Positions 8,467-16,986 of a stretch of DNA of 39,882 nucleotides are shown piece by piece. This DNA is from Acidisoma sp. L85 (GTDB lineage: Bacteria > Pseudomonadota > Alphaproteobacteria > Acetobacterales > Acetobacteraceae). Each line of letters opens with the position of its first letter. Positions within the stretch are counted from its first letter, which is position 1. Below the pieces are notes generated by a model. It worked only from the letters and a program-made list of their open reading frames with translations. It had not been told where the DNA came from and searched no databases. The stretch spans positions 562,165 through 602,046 of the forward strand of contig NZ_LMUQ01000061.1 in NCBI RefSeq assembly GCF_009765865.1, read 5' to 3'. Both the position numbers and the translations under genes were made by a program.

Positions 8467-8790
8467 AGCATGGTCTCTCTCAGCGGCGTCCGCCTCCTGG
8501 TCGCAGGATCGCGGCAGGCGGATCGCCGCCCGTCTAGCAGATATGATACGTCTGGCGCAGCTTTCGAGTTCTAGCCGGTGGCCTCGACATATGGCATCGG
8601 GCGAAAAGGCTTAGAGAACCGGTTAATAATACGCGTTTTGCGTGATCTCATCAAACTCAAGCCCGTCAGCACTCCCATCCCTGAAAGGGAGGGGTCGGGG
8701 GTGGGTTCGTCCGGGCGCCGATGATCAAGGTCTCGCCGCAGCACCGGACCCACCCCCGCTCCTCCCTTGCAGGAGGGAAGATCACGCTTC
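8467..8790. other. Intergenic stretch with promoter region and GC-rich repeat
   Basis: No gene is seen. The right part (8672-8778) is a palindromic repeat described separately. The left part should hold the promoter of the PBP1A gene. A TATCAT-like -10 candidate is present on the minus strand near 8540, but no clear -35 matches it. Confidence 0.5.
8672..8778. repeat. GC-rich paired palindromic repeat, copy 1
   Basis: Two modules face each other: TCCCTGAAAGGGA followed by GGGGTCGGGGGTGGGT on the left, and ACCCACCCCCGCTCCTCCC followed by TTGCAGGAGGGA on the right, with about 30 bases between. The same modules recur at 29884-29993 (paired) and 25312-25347 (single). The arrangement resembles the bacterial interspersed mosaic elements formed by REP sequences. 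Each module ends in a short hairpin. Confidence 0.8.
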
Positions 8791-9321
8791 TCAGGCGGAC
8801 AGCAGCCCGCCCAGCACGCCACAGCACACCGCCACAATCAGCGGGTTAACCTTGGACGCGCAAAGAATGATCGTCGCGACCGCCGTCATCGCCAGTTGCA
8901 AGATCGAGCTTTCAGCCTCCCGCGCGACGACCAGGCCGCCGGCCAGAATCAGACCCACCGCGATCGGCGCCATGCCGTTCTGCACCGCATGACGCAGGCG
9001 GTGCTCGCCATGCCCTGCATTCCACAGCCTCGCCATGACATAGACGATGATGCTGGTCGGCACGACCATGGCGGCGGTCGCGATCAGCGCGCCCCACACG
9101 CCGCCCGCACGATAACCCAGCAGGCTGACGATAAGGGTGCTCGGCCCCGGAGCCGCCTGGGCGATGGCGAAGGCATCGGTGAACTGACGGCTGGTGAGCC
9201 AGTGGTAATGCTCGACCGTCAGCATCTGGAACTGCGGGATCACCGCATTGCCGCCGCCGAAGGCGAGCAGCGAGGTGATGCCGAAAACCTGGCAGAGCTG
9301 CAGCGCGAGGGTCAGTGTCAT
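8791..9321 (-). CDS. chrA: Chromate transporter ChrA, C-terminal-type CHR subunit
   Basis: This 176-residue membrane protein is one half of a split chromate transporter. It begins at ATG 9321, whose last bases overlap the stop of the partner gene (ATGA), and starts MTLTLALQLCQVFGITSLLAFGGG. The FGGGNAVIP and AQAAPGPST motifs are typical of the CHR domain (PF02417). About five to six hydrophobic segments follow. Short CHR proteins work as pairs of opposite membrane topology, so this and the next gene would form one transporter. The family exports chromate in some members; in many genomes the real substrate is unproven. Confidence 0.88.
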   Translation of the reverse strand: MTLTLALQLCQVFGITSLLAFGGGNAVIPQFQMLTVEHYHWLTSRQFTDAFAIAQAAPGPSTLIVSLLGYRAGGVWGALIATAAMVVPTSIIVYVMARLWNAGHGEHRLRHAVQNGMAPIAVGLILAGGLVVAREAESSILQLAMTAVATIILCASKVNPLIVAVCCGVLGGLLSA

Positions 9322-9980
9322 GGCGCGGCGCTCCCCGGCGTCACTTCCAGCGATGGTCCGGGCGGCGTAGGTTTCGCCGGCGCCGCCTGCCGCCAGGCCC
9401 AGGCGATGCCGATCGGCGCCGTGATCGCCAGGGTCCACCACAGCGGCCAGCGCAGGATGCCGTTGAGAACGAAGGTCGCTGCAAACAGCAGGATGGGCAT
9501 GACCGAGGTCAACGTCGATCGCCCGGTGCGCCAAACCATGGAGAGCGTCATCGCGATGGCGGCGGCGGCGAAGCCGCCTAGCACATGGTGCAGAATCGGC
9601 GACTTCTGAAAGATCGCGTAGATCGCGGCAATGCCGACCAGCAGCAGCGTCGGCACGGTGATCAACCCGACCAGCGCCCCGGCCGCCCCTCGCGCGCCAG
9701 CCAGTTTGGTGCCGACGAAGACCGCGACATTGACCTGATTGGCACCAGGCAGGATGCGGCAGATCGTCATCGCGCTGAGGAACTCGGCATCCGTCATCCA
9801 GCCGCGCCGGGACACCACCATCTCCCGCGACCATGCGGAAAGCCCGCCGCCGAAGCTCGACAACGCGATCTCGTTGAAGGTCACCGCGAGCTGCCACGCC
9901 GGCACCTTCGGCAGTTCGCCCTCCTGCGCGGCGGGATCAGCCGCCTTGCCATCCACCACCTGGGGCGAAATGTCGTTCAT
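9318..9980 (-). CDS. chrA: Chromate transporter ChrA, N-terminal-type CHR subunit
   Basis: The 220-residue partner of the downstream CHR protein carries a soluble N-terminus of about 28 residues. The CHR signature follows: FNEIALSSFGGGLSAWSREMVV, then MTICRILPGANQVNVAVFVG, where the usual PGP is PGA. Four to five hydrophobic stretches follow, and the C-terminus is proline-rich. The stop overlaps the start of the second subunit by four bases. The gene is 22 bp from the end of the upstream phospholipase D-type gene on the same strand. No ChrB regulator is visible in the window. Confidence 0.87.
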   Translation of the reverse strand: MNDISPQVVDGKAADPAAQEGELPKVPAWQLAVTFNEIALSSFGGGLSAWSREMVVSRRGWMTDAEFLSAMTICRILPGANQVNVAVFVGTKLAGARGAAGALVGLITVPTLLLVGIAAIYAIFQKSPILHHVLGGFAAAAIAMTLSMVWRTGRSTLTSVMPILLFAATFVLNGILRWPLWWTLAITAPIGIAWAWRQAAPAKPTPPGPSLEVTPGSAAP

Positions 9981-10002
9981 GCGGTCTCCCTCTTCGGGAA
10001 GG

Positions 10003-11013
10003 TCACTCGTGAACCAATTCGGGATCGTGGGCGTGATCGTCTTCCTCGACCAGATGCACGCTCAGCGGATCGGGCGGATCGTAATGCGAGCCGTCGTGCC
10101 AGTCCTGCTGGAAGACCGTCTGCAGCCGCTCGACGACCTCCTTGTCGTCCACCAGGCAGCCGAGTTCGCGGCGGAGGTCGAAGGCACTGCGGTCGATGTT
10201 CATCGAGCCGGTGAGCACGCGCTTGCCATCAGCCAGCAGCAGCTTGGCATGCAGGCGGAGCTTCTTCTGCTTGCGGATCTTGATGCCGTGCAGCTTCATG
10301 AGCCGGAGCGAGGCGAAGGTGTCGAGGATATCCCAGGCGCTGATGCCGTGCTTGCCGCCGCAGAGCACCCGCACGCGTACCCCGCGCTCATTGGCCTGAA
10401 CCACCCGCTCCAACACTGTCGCATCGACGAATTTCGGGTGCTGCACGTCGAGCGTATGCTTGGCCCGGTCGATGAAGGCGCACATCAGCACCCGTGAGTC
10501 GCGGTTGCTCCAGAGCAGCGGGCCGGTGGCCGGGGGCGCGAACTCCCGCCTCTCCCAGTCGGCGTGGAAGCCCTCCTCGATCTCGGCGACGACACCAGTG
10601 TCCTCGGTCAGGATGCCGTAATCGCGGGTGGCGGTGAAATATTTCTCGCCGTAGTTGAAGGTGGCGATCATCGCGGTTCGCCCATCGACCACCATCGACT
10701 TCTCATGGGTCACGGCGAAGGCGGGGCTGCTCCAAGCGACTGTGATGCCGCCGTCATGCAGCCTCGCCCGCATGTCGTCATTCGCCCGGCTGCCGGAAGA
10801 GCGTGCCGGGTTGAGCATCACCCGCACATCCACCCCGCGCTTCTGCGCGGCGATCAGGCTCTCGGCGATATCATCGATCGTAAATGTGAACATCTTGAGA
10901 AGGATGGTGCGCTTCGCCCCATCAATGAGTTCACGCACCGGCGCGGTACCGTCGTCTGGCTGCACGATCGCCCGCGCGCCGTCGATAAACTTGACCCCGA
11001 TATCATTGTCCAT
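10003..11013 (-). CDS. Phospholipase D-superfamily protein (cardiolipin synthase-like)
   Basis: The 336-residue protein has the two HKD active-site motifs of the phospholipase D superfamily: HEKSMVVDG in the first half and LHAKLLLADG followed by GSMNID in the second. These histidines form and resolve the phosphohistidine intermediate in phosphatidyl transfer or hydrolysis. There is no N-terminal membrane helix, so it differs from housekeeping cardiolipin synthase A. It may be a ClsB/C-like soluble synthase or another phosphodiesterase. I start it at ATG 11013 (MDNDIGVKFIDGARA); the longer open frame runs into arginine/serine-rich sequence without family features. It lies divergent from the Rieske/FAD gene. 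Confidence 0.85.
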   Translation of the reverse strand: MDNDIGVKFIDGARAIVQPDDGTAPVRELIDGAKRTILLKMFTFTIDDIAESLIAAQKRGVDVRVMLNPARSSGSRANDDMRARLHDGGITVAWSSPAFAVTHEKSMVVDGRTAMIATFNYGEKYFTATRDYGILTEDTGVVAEIEEGFHADWERREFAPPATGPLLWSNRDSRVLMCAFIDRAKHTLDVQHPKFVDATVLERVVQANERGVRVRVLCGGKHGISAWDILDTFASLRLMKLHGIKIRKQKKLRLHAKLLLADGKRVLTGSMNIDRSAFDLRRELGCLVDDKEVVERLQTVFQQDWHDGSHYDPPDPLSVHLVEEDDHAHDPELVHE

Positions 11014-11147
11014 AGGCGGTCTTCTGTCCCCCCTGTTGTCCGAAGTCGAGGAGGTTTCGTTAAGAAAAGCAAGCCTTGACCCGGAGATCCCCCTGGAGGC
11101 CGGCGGCCCGGCCCCCACTTGGCCTCTTGAGACGGGGGAGGCTGGCG

Positions 11148-12683
11148 GTGGCAGAGATGCAGCAGGTCGCACGGCTGGCGGAGATCGCCGAGAATCGACC
11201 GTTTGGCGTGATGCTGGGCGACGATTCATTCGTGCTTATCCGCAACGGCTCCGAGGTCCGCGCCTTTTCCGGAAAATGTCCCCATGCCGGCGCTCCGCTG
11301 GCGGAAGGTGCCATCTGCAACGGCCGGCTGATTTGCCCCTGGCATAAGGGCAGCTTCGCCATAGCCGATGGCCGCTTGCTCGAACCGCCGCCGCTCGAGA
11401 GCCTGCGGCGTTATCCGACCCGGATCGAGGGCGACGCCGTTCTGGTCTCGTCTGAGGCCGAGCCGCCGTTACCCCGCACAGCTGCCGGCAGCGACCATCC
11501 CGTCTTTGTTGTCATCGGCGCGGGCGCGGCTGGAACCGCCGGGGCCTGCGCGCTGAGAGAGGCAGGCTTCGCGGGCCGCCTGGTGCTGATCGGCCCCGAG
11601 GCACCCTATGACCGCACGGCGCTCAGCAAATTCGTAGTCTCCGGCGAGATGCCCGCGGCGGAAACCCCCCTGCTCCGAGACGATGCCACCCTCGCCGCCT
11701 TGGCGATCGAGCGCGTTGTGGAGAAGGTCGCGCGGTTGGACACCACGGACCAGAAGGTCGTGCTCTGCAAGGGCCAAGCCATCTCCTTCGATGCGGCCCT
11801 CATCGCCACCGGCGGCACGCCGCGCAGGCCGGACATTCCCGGCGCCAGCGGCCCCCGCGTGCATGTGCTGCGGAACCGCGAGGATGCCGTGGCCATCCAC
11901 GAGGCGCTGAAGGCTCACGGGACGGTCGCCCATGCCGTGCTCCTCGGCGGCGGCTTCATCGGCATGGAGGCGGCGTCCGCATTTCGAACCCGCGGCGTCG
12001 CTGTCACGGTCGTGACCTCCCAATCCGCGCCTTTCGCCGAGCAGATCGGGCCGGCGGCGGGCGGGCGGCTGCTCCGTCTGCATGAGGAAAACGGTGTCGC
12101 CTTTCGCAAGGCCCGCAGAGCCGTCGCCATTGCCGATGGTCCGCAGGGCGCCACGCTCACGCTCGACGATGGCGGAAGTCTCACGGCCGATCTCGTGCTG
12201 CTCGGCCTCGGCATCCGGCCTCGCACCGAATTCGTGCAGGGCATTGCGCTCGGCAATGATGGCGGCTTGACCGTAGATGCTGGCCTGCGCGCGGCGCCCG
12301 GCATCTATGCCGCCGGCGACATCGCGGCGATGCCGCTCCATGGCGAAAGCCGCCGGATCGAGCATTGGCGCTATGCGCAGCAACAGGCGCGGCTGGCGGC
12401 CCGCAACATGCTCGGCGCCGAAATCAGCTACGACGACGTTCCCTTCTTCTGGACCCAGCATTATGGCCATCGCGTCGAATGCCTCGGCGACCCGCGACAT
12501 TGGGACGAGGAGATTGTCCTGGGTGATCTCGGCAGCCTCACCTTCGTCGTCCTGCTGGCGAAGGATGGTGAGGTGCGCGCGGCCGTCGCTTGTCAGCGCG
12601 AGCGAGCCATGGCTGTTCTCTCCGACGGCTTGCGCCGCCCACTGCCCGTCGCGGAGGCGCAAGCGCTGATCATGGAGTGCTGA
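11148..12683 (+). CDS. Rieske-FAD-dependent pyridine nucleotide-disulfide oxidoreductase (AIFM3-like)
   Basis: The protein fuses an N-terminal Rieske [2Fe-2S] domain to a ferredoxin-reductase-type flavoenzyme. Rieske ligands are in CPHAGAPL (Cys44, His46) and CPWHKGSF (Cys63, His66). The FAD-binding GAGAAG follows at about residue 130, the NAD(P)-binding LLGGGFIGMEAAS in the middle, and the second FAD motif AAGDIA near the C-terminal part. The layout matches AIFM3-type and some dioxygenase reductase proteins; it would pass electrons from NAD(P)H via FAD and the cluster to an unknown acceptor. I chose GTG 11148 (511 residues) because GGGAGG lies six bases upstream. ATG 11157 and a longer start at 11076 are alternatives. 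Confidence 0.85.
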   Translation: MAEMQQVARLAEIAENRPFGVMLGDDSFVLIRNGSEVRAFSGKCPHAGAPLAEGAICNGRLICPWHKGSFAIADGRLLEPPPLESLRRYPTRIEGDAVLVSSEAEPPLPRTAAGSDHPVFVVIGAGAAGTAGACALREAGFAGRLVLIGPEAPYDRTALSKFVVSGEMPAAETPLLRDDATLAALAIERVVEKVARLDTTDQKVVLCKGQAISFDAALIATGGTPRRPDIPGASGPRVHVLRNREDAVAIHEALKAHGTVAHAVLLGGGFIGMEAASAFRTRGVAVTVVTSQSAPFAEQIGPAAGGRLLRLHEENGVAFRKARRAVAIADGPQGATLTLDDGGSLTADLVLLGLGIRPRTEFVQGIALGNDGGLTVDAGLRAAPGIYAAGDIAAMPLHGESRRIEHWRYAQQQARLAARNMLGAEISYDDVPFFWTQHYGHRVECLGDPRHWDEEIVLGDLGSLTFVVLLAKDGEVRAAVACQRERAMAVLSDGLRRPLPVAEAQALIMEC

Positions 12684-12686
12684 GCG

Positions 12687-12860
12687 ATGACGATGGACGA
12701 CATCCCGATCTCCGACGCCGCGAGCGATGGCGAGGATCCGCATCCCGCGACGAAGCCAGTGCCGCCGCGCCGCAGCATCGGCCCGGAAAGCGAAACGCGC
12801 GGCGGTCCGGAAAGCCTCGACGGTCCGCCAATCGAGCGGAGCCAAAAGTCAGACGCATAG
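12687..12860 (+). CDS. Small proline-rich acidic peptide, 57 residues
   Basis: A 57-codon frame begins three bases after the stop of the oxidoreductase and runs to TAG at 12858-12860. The product starts MTMDDIPISDAASDGEDPHP and is rich in Pro, Asp, Glu, Ser and Arg, so it is probably disordered. The tight spacing suggests translational coupling. I recognise no family. It could be chance, but the position and the clean stop before the convergent hutI gene (16 bp away) make a real gene plausible. Confidence 0.45.
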   Translation: MTMDDIPISDAASDGEDPHPATKPVPPRRSIGPESETRGGPESLDGPPIERSQKSDA

Positions 12861-12876
12861 TCCTCCGCGACTTGGA

Positions 12877-14094
12877 CTAGGCGCCGCCCCGAACGCGTGC
12901 GAAAAGCGGGTTGCCCCCGAGCGTGTGGAAGATCTCTGCCGGCCGCTCCACATTCCAGATGGCGAGATCGCAGGCCTTGCCCGGCTCTATCGAACCAATT
13001 TCGTCCCAAAGTCCGAGCGCGCGCGCCGCCTCGCGCGTGACACCCGCCAGCACCTCGTCCACGGTAAGCCCGAACAGGACAGCAGCCATGTTCATCGTCA
13101 GCAGCAGCGAGACCAGCGGCGCCGTGCCGGGATTGCAATCCGTCGACACCGCCATCGGAACGCCGAGGCGGCGGAAGATTTCGACGGGCGGCGCCTGACG
13201 TTCGCGCAACATGTAATAGGCGCCTGGCAGCAAGACAGCGACGGTACCGGCGTTTCGCATTGCCTTGGCACCCGCCTCATCAGTGTATTCGAGATGATCG
13301 GCCGACAGCGCGCCGAACTTGGCCGCAAGAGCAGCACCGCCCGAATTAGTCAGTTGATCCGCATGGAGCTTCACCGGCAGGCCGGCGGCACGGGCTTGCT
13401 CAAAGACAAGAGCAATCTGCTCAGGCGAAAAAGCAATGCTCTCGCAAAATCCGTCCACCGCGTCAGCGAGTTTGGCTGCCGCGACCGCTGGCAACATTTC
13501 GTTACACACTAAATCTATATATCGATCGCGGTCACCTTCCGCTTCCGCCGGCAATGCATGCGCGCCGAGAAACGTTGTGCGCACGCCAAGGTTCCGCTCA
13601 ATTCCGAGCCGCCGCGCGACCCGCAGCAGCTTCATCTCGCTCGCGGTCGAAAGCCCGTAGCCTGATTTTACTTCGATTGTGGTGACACCTTCCGCGATCA
13701 GCCGATCTACCCGCGGGAGGGTTTGCGCGAGAAGCTCCGCATCGCTTGCATCGCGAGCGGCGGCGACGGAGGATCGGATACCGCCACCAGCACGGGAAAT
13801 CGCCTCATAGCTCGCGCCCGCGAGGCGCATTTCCCATTCGGCGGCACGGCTGCCGGCAAAAACGATATGGGTGTGACAGTCGACCAGTCCGGGCGTTATC
13901 CACCGCCCGCCGAGCCTGATGGTTTCACCGGCTGACCAGCCTTGCGGGAGATCTGCCTCGGCACCGGCAAAAACGATGCGGCCACCCGACGCGGCGACCG
14001 CGCCTTTGTCGACAATCCCAAGACCGGGCCGCTCAACCGCCAGCGTCGCGAGCCGCGCGCCGGTCCAGATGCGATCGAAGGATGCGCCGGCCAT
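12877..14094 (-). CDS. hutI: Imidazolonepropionase (histidine degradation)
   Basis: HutI hydrolyses 4-imidazolone-5-propanoate to N-formimino-L-glutamate, the third step of histidine breakdown. The 405-residue length is standard. Metal-binding [10 protein letters not shown], the [11 protein letters not shown] substrate loop, [12 protein letters not shown] and [10 protein letters not shown] are all in order, as expected for this amidohydrolase. The ribosome-binding site GGAGA lies just upstream of ATG 14094. A perfect 10-bp inverted repeat directly precedes it. No hutH, hutU, hutG or hutC is in the window, so the rest of the pathway must lie elsewhere or be missing. Confidence 0.95.
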   Translation of the reverse strand: MAGASFDRIWTGARLATLAVERPGLGIVDKGAVAASGGRIVFAGAEADLPQGWSAGETIRLGGRWITPGLVDCHTHIVFAGSRAAEWEMRLAGASYEAISRAGGGIRSSVAAARDASDAELLAQTLPRVDRLIAEGVTTIEVKSGYGLSTASEMKLLRVARRLGIERNLGVRTTFLGAHALPAEAEGDRDRYIDLVCNEMLPAVAAAKLADAVDGFCESIAFSPEQIALVFEQARAAGLPVKLHADQLTNSGGAALAAKFGALSADHLEYTDEAGAKAMRNAGTVAVLLPGAYYMLRERQAPPVEIFRRLGVPMAVSTDCNPGTAPLVSLLLTMNMAAVLFGLTVDEVLAGVTREAARALGLWDEIGSIEPGKACDLAIWNVERPAEIFHTLGGNPLFARVRGGA

Positions 14095-14104
14095 ATAGAG
14101 TCTC

Positions 14105-14132
14105 CGCTAGCCTCAAAGTATCGAGGCTAGCG
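14105..14132. promoter_or_regulatory. Perfect 10-bp inverted repeat before hutI
   Basis: CGCTAGCCTC (14105-14114) and GAGGCTAGCG (14123-14132) are exact inverted copies with an 8-base spacer. On the minus strand the hairpin ends next to the hutI ribosome-binding site and starts 12 bases after the HU gene stop. It could be a terminator for the HU gene (there is no T-tract), an operator, or a hairpin that affects hutI translation. Confidence 0.7.
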
Positions 14133-14144
14133 CCTTCGCGTAAT

Positions 14145-14414
14145 TCAGACGACCTTCTTGAGCGTGGGCGAAGCCTTGAAGCGCACGGTCTTGCCGGCCT
14201 TCACCTTGATCGACTCGCCCGTGCGGGGATTGAGGCCCTTGCGAGCCTTGGTCTTGCGCACAATGAAGGTTCCGAAGCTCGGCAGGGTGAAGCGGCCGCT
14301 CTTCTTCAACTCGCGAACGATCGCCTGCATGAGGTCGCCAGCCGCGCGGTTCGCGGCGACGCCCGTGGTCTCAGCCGACTCTTGGATCACCTGGGCCAGG
14401 AACGCTTTCGACAT
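14145..14414 (-). CDS. hup: HU/IHF-family DNA-binding protein
   Basis: The 89-residue protein is a standard bacterial HU-type nucleoid protein that bends DNA as a dimer. N-terminal helices (MSKAFLAQVIQESAETTG) are followed by the core FTLPSFGTFIVRKTKARKGLNPRTGE, which includes the DNA-contacting beta-arm with RKGLNP, and then a lysine-rich C-terminus. Full length fits the family. The ribosome-binding site AGAGG lies eight bases before ATG. It is more likely HU-like than IHF, but an IHF-like role is not excluded. It is 50 bp upstream of hutI on the same strand. Confidence 0.92.
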   Translation of the reverse strand: MSKAFLAQVIQESAETTGVAANRAAGDLMQAIVRELKKSGRFTLPSFGTFIVRKTKARKGLNPRTGESIKVKAGKTVRFKASPTLKKVV

Positions 14415-14743
14415 TAGAAACCTCTTTAATTAAGCGGGGCACCGGCGAACCGAGCCGAAAGCGCCGCGAATCCTGAAAGATACCTTGGGCGTATCCCCGC
14501 GCTTGTTCCGCATTGCTCCTGACACGTCAACGGTTTTCTCGGGCGAAGAGAAAGTTTGCACTGTCAGGCGAAGGAATCGGTAACTAACCTTGGCATTGCA
14601 TCGCTGCCCGGAAGTATGCGCCGCTTGACAGGGAATAAAGCCTCGCGCGGGCATCGGGAGTCGAAGTCAGGGTCGGGGAGATTGCGAATCGCGCCGTCGC
14701 GTCTGTTATCATTTGTTACAAACGCGACGGCTGACTCGCAGCG
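14415..14743. other. Intergenic stretch, promoter region of the HU gene
   Basis: No gene is visible. The right end holds the inverted repeat at 14693-14731. The left part must hold the HU promoter on the minus strand. A TTGACG element is present near 14530 on that strand, but a matching -10 is not convincing. Confidence 0.5.
14693..14731. terminator. Inverted repeat after the aminotransferase gene
   Basis: GCCGTCGCGT (14693-14702) and ACGCGACGGC (14722-14731) form a perfect 10-bp stem around a 19-base AT-rich loop. It begins 13 bases past the aminotransferase stop on the minus strand. A T-tract is lacking, so it may be a terminator of the importer-aminotransferase operon or a binding site. 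Confidence 0.5.
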
Positions 14744-16072
14744 TTAGAAGGTCGCGAGCACGCTCCGCAGGATATCGAACATCTGATCGATATCGGTTTC
14801 CTTGCAGATGAAGGGCGGCGCAAGGATGACGGTATCGCCGGAGACTCGCGTGACAAGCCCGATTTCGAAGCAGCGCTTGAGAAGTTCGAAGCCCCGCGCA
14901 CCAGGCGACGCGCCGGCCGCGAGATCGAAAGCGCCGAGCAAGCCGTACCCTCGCGTGTCAGTTACAATTCCGACATCTTTCATCTTGGCGATCTGTTCTA
15001 GAAAGTAGGGAGCCAGCGTGCGGGCTCGTTCAAACAGCCCGTCATCCTGGTAGATCCGCAGCGTCGCGATGGCCGCGGCGCAAGCCACGGGATGGGCCGA
15101 ATAGGTGTAGCCGTGGAAGAACTCGATAGCGTCAGGCGCGGCGATATCCATGATGGCATCGCAAATGCCCTCACGCACGGCGACGGCGCCCATCGGAATA
15201 TTGCCGTTGTTGATGGCCTTGGCCATGCACATGATGTCGGGTGTGACGCCGAAGGCCGTGGCGCCGAAAGCATGGCCGGTGCGGCCGAAGCCGCAGATGA
15301 CCTCATCGAAAATCAGCAGGATGCCGTGCTTGTCACAGATCGCGCGCAGCCGCTCGAGATAGCCCTTGGGCGGCACCAGGATGCCGACCGAGCCCGCGAT
15401 CGGCTCGACGATGCAGGCGGCGATCGTGTCTCCGCCGTAGAGATCGACCTGGCGCTGTAAGTCGTCGGCGAGCGCCTCGCCGCCATGCTCGCCCTGGCCG
15501 ATCTGGAAGCGGTTCTCGGGGATCATGGTGTGGCGAATATGCGAGACCCCGGGCAGGCCCATGCCGAACATCTGGCGATTTTTCACCATGCCGCCGACCG
15601 ACCAGCCGCCGAAGTTGACGCCGTGATAACCCTTCTCGCGCCCGACCAGCCGCAAGCGCTGACCCTCGCCGCGCGCGCGATGGTAGTTGATGGCGATCTT
15701 AAGAGAGGTCTCGACCGCCTCGGAACCACCGCCGGTAAAGAAGATCCGGTTGAGGTCCCCCGGCGTCAGCGCCGCGACTTCGGTGGCAAGACGGAAGGAA
15801 CCGGGGGTGCCAAACTGGAAGGCGGGCGCGTAGTCCAGATCGGCCATCTGGCGGTTCACCGCCTCGCGGATCTCGGTGCGGCCGTGCCCGGCGGGCGTCG
15901 TGTAGAGGCCCGAGATGCTGTCGATCAGCCGGTCACCCTGCGGGTTCCAGTAATGGATCCCCTCGGCCCGGACGATGATACGCGGCGCCTCCTTGAATTG
16001 CCGGTTGGCGGTGTACGGCATCCAGTGGTTCTCGAGCGGCTCGTTGAACCTGGAGGTGACAGCTGAGTTCAT
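14744..16072 (-). CDS. Class III aminotransferase, omega-amino acid:pyruvate type
   Basis: This 442-residue PLP enzyme belongs to the beta-alanine/omega-amino acid:pyruvate aminotransferase group of fold-type I class III. It has ENHWMPYTANRQF near the N-terminus, FTGGGSEAVETSLKIA for phosphate binding, the cofactor Asp in FDEVICGFGRTG, and the PLP lysine in CMAKAINNG. Likely substrates are beta-alanine, taurine, 4-aminobutyrate or related omega-amines, with pyruvate as acceptor. It lies 83 bp downstream of a taurine/sulfonate-type ABC importer on the same strand, which suggests that the importer supplies its substrate. Sequence alone does not fix the substrate. Confidence 0.9.
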   Translation of the reverse strand: MNSAVTSRFNEPLENHWMPYTANRQFKEAPRIIVRAEGIHYWNPQGDRLIDSISGLYTTPAGHGRTEIREAVNRQMADLDYAPAFQFGTPGSFRLATEVAALTPGDLNRIFFTGGGSEAVETSLKIAINYHRARGEGQRLRLVGREKGYHGVNFGGWSVGGMVKNRQMFGMGLPGVSHIRHTMIPENRFQIGQGEHGGEALADDLQRQVDLYGGDTIAACIVEPIAGSVGILVPPKGYLERLRAICDKHGILLIFDEVICGFGRTGHAFGATAFGVTPDIMCMAKAINNGNIPMGAVAVREGICDAIMDIAAPDAIEFFHGYTYSAHPVACAAAIATLRIYQDDGLFERARTLAPYFLEQIAKMKDVGIVTDTRGYGLLGAFDLAAGASPGARGFELLKRCFEIGLVTRVSGDTVILAPPFICKETDIDQMFDILRSVLATF

Positions 16073-16155
16073 GAGGGGCCTCGTGCGGAGATTCGGGTGC
16101 CGAAGACACTAGACCTCTTGCCAAGCCCTCGCCAGCGCCCGGCTTTAACCCCGGT

Positions 16156-16986
16156 TTAGACCGCGTTCTCGCCCCAGATCAGACCCAGCACCTGCTCCCG
16201 CAGCGCGACGAAGTCGGCGCTCGCCTTCACATGGCGGATCTCACTATCCGCCGACTGCCGGGCGAAAGGCGCCGGAATGCGCGCCAAAATCCGGCCCGGG
16301 CGCTGCGACATCACAACAATCTCCGTGCCGAGATACACCGCCTCATCCACGCTATGCGTGATGAACAGCACGGTCATGCCGCGGCTGCGCCACACCTCGT
16401 GCAGCGCCTCCTGCATCTTTTCACGAGTCAACGCGTCCAGCGCGCCGAAGGGTTCGTCCATGAGCAGGATCTCGGGCTCGTTCGCCAGTGCCCGCGCAAT
16501 GGCGAGGCGCTGCTGCATGCCGCCGGAAAGCTCATAGGGGTAGCGGTCGCGAAACTCCCACAGCCCGACTGAATGCAGCCAATATTCCACCCGCTCACGC
16601 TGCACCGCGCGCGGCAGGCCGCGCATCGCCGGGCCGAAACCGGCATTGGCGGCGACCGTCTTCCAAGGAAACAATGCCGCCTGCTGGAACACCACGCCGC
16701 GCTCCGGCCCCGGCCCGCGCACAGCCTGCCCGCCGACACTCACCATACCTGTGGTAGGCGGCAAAAACCCAGCGAGCGTCTGCATCAGCGTCGTCTTGCC
16801 GCAACCGGAGGGGCCGACGATGCAAATGAACTCGCCCCGGCCGAAAGCGAGGTCGGTGGGGCTCAGCGCCGCCACCGCCTGCGGCGTCCCCGCGCCATAG
16901 GTGACGGCGACGCCCGCGAACTCCACGAAAGGCGCGGAGGTCACGCCCGAAGGCGTGACGCTCAAGGGCGCCCCGGAATCAGGCAA
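16156..16986 (-). CDS. ABC transporter ATP-binding protein, taurine/nitrate/sulfonate type
   Basis: The 276-residue ATPase has Walker A GPSGCGKTT, Q-loop FQQAALFPWKTV, signature LSGGMQQR, Walker B ILLMDEPFGALD and the switch ITHSVDEA. The FPWKTV and LDALTREKMQ context is typical of the SsuB/TauB/NrtD group. It energises the import complex formed with the two permeases and the binding protein encoded upstream. Its start overlaps the end of the binding-protein gene by eight bases. The first 18 residues are Pro/Ser/Thr-rich and not part of the domain, so a later start is possible. Confidence 0.93.
   Translation of the reverse strand: MPDSGAPLSVTPSGVTSAPFVEFAGVAVTYGAGTPQAVAALSPTDLAFGRGEFICIVGPSGCGKTTLMQTLAGFLPPTTGMVSVGGQAVRGPGPERGVVFQQAALFPWKTVAANAGFGPAMRGLPRAVQRERVEYWLHSVGLWEFRDRYPYELSGGMQQRLAIARALANEPEILLMDEPFGALDALTREKMQEALHEVWRSRGMTVLFITHSVDEAVYLGTEIVVMSQRPGRILARIPAPFARQSADSEIRHVKASADFVALREQVLGLIWGENAV

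Noticed and set aside
8571-8837. Minus-strand frame of 88 codons between PBP1A and the chromate transporter
   Set aside because: It is mostly a translation of the GC-rich palindromic repeat and overlaps the chromate gene out of frame.
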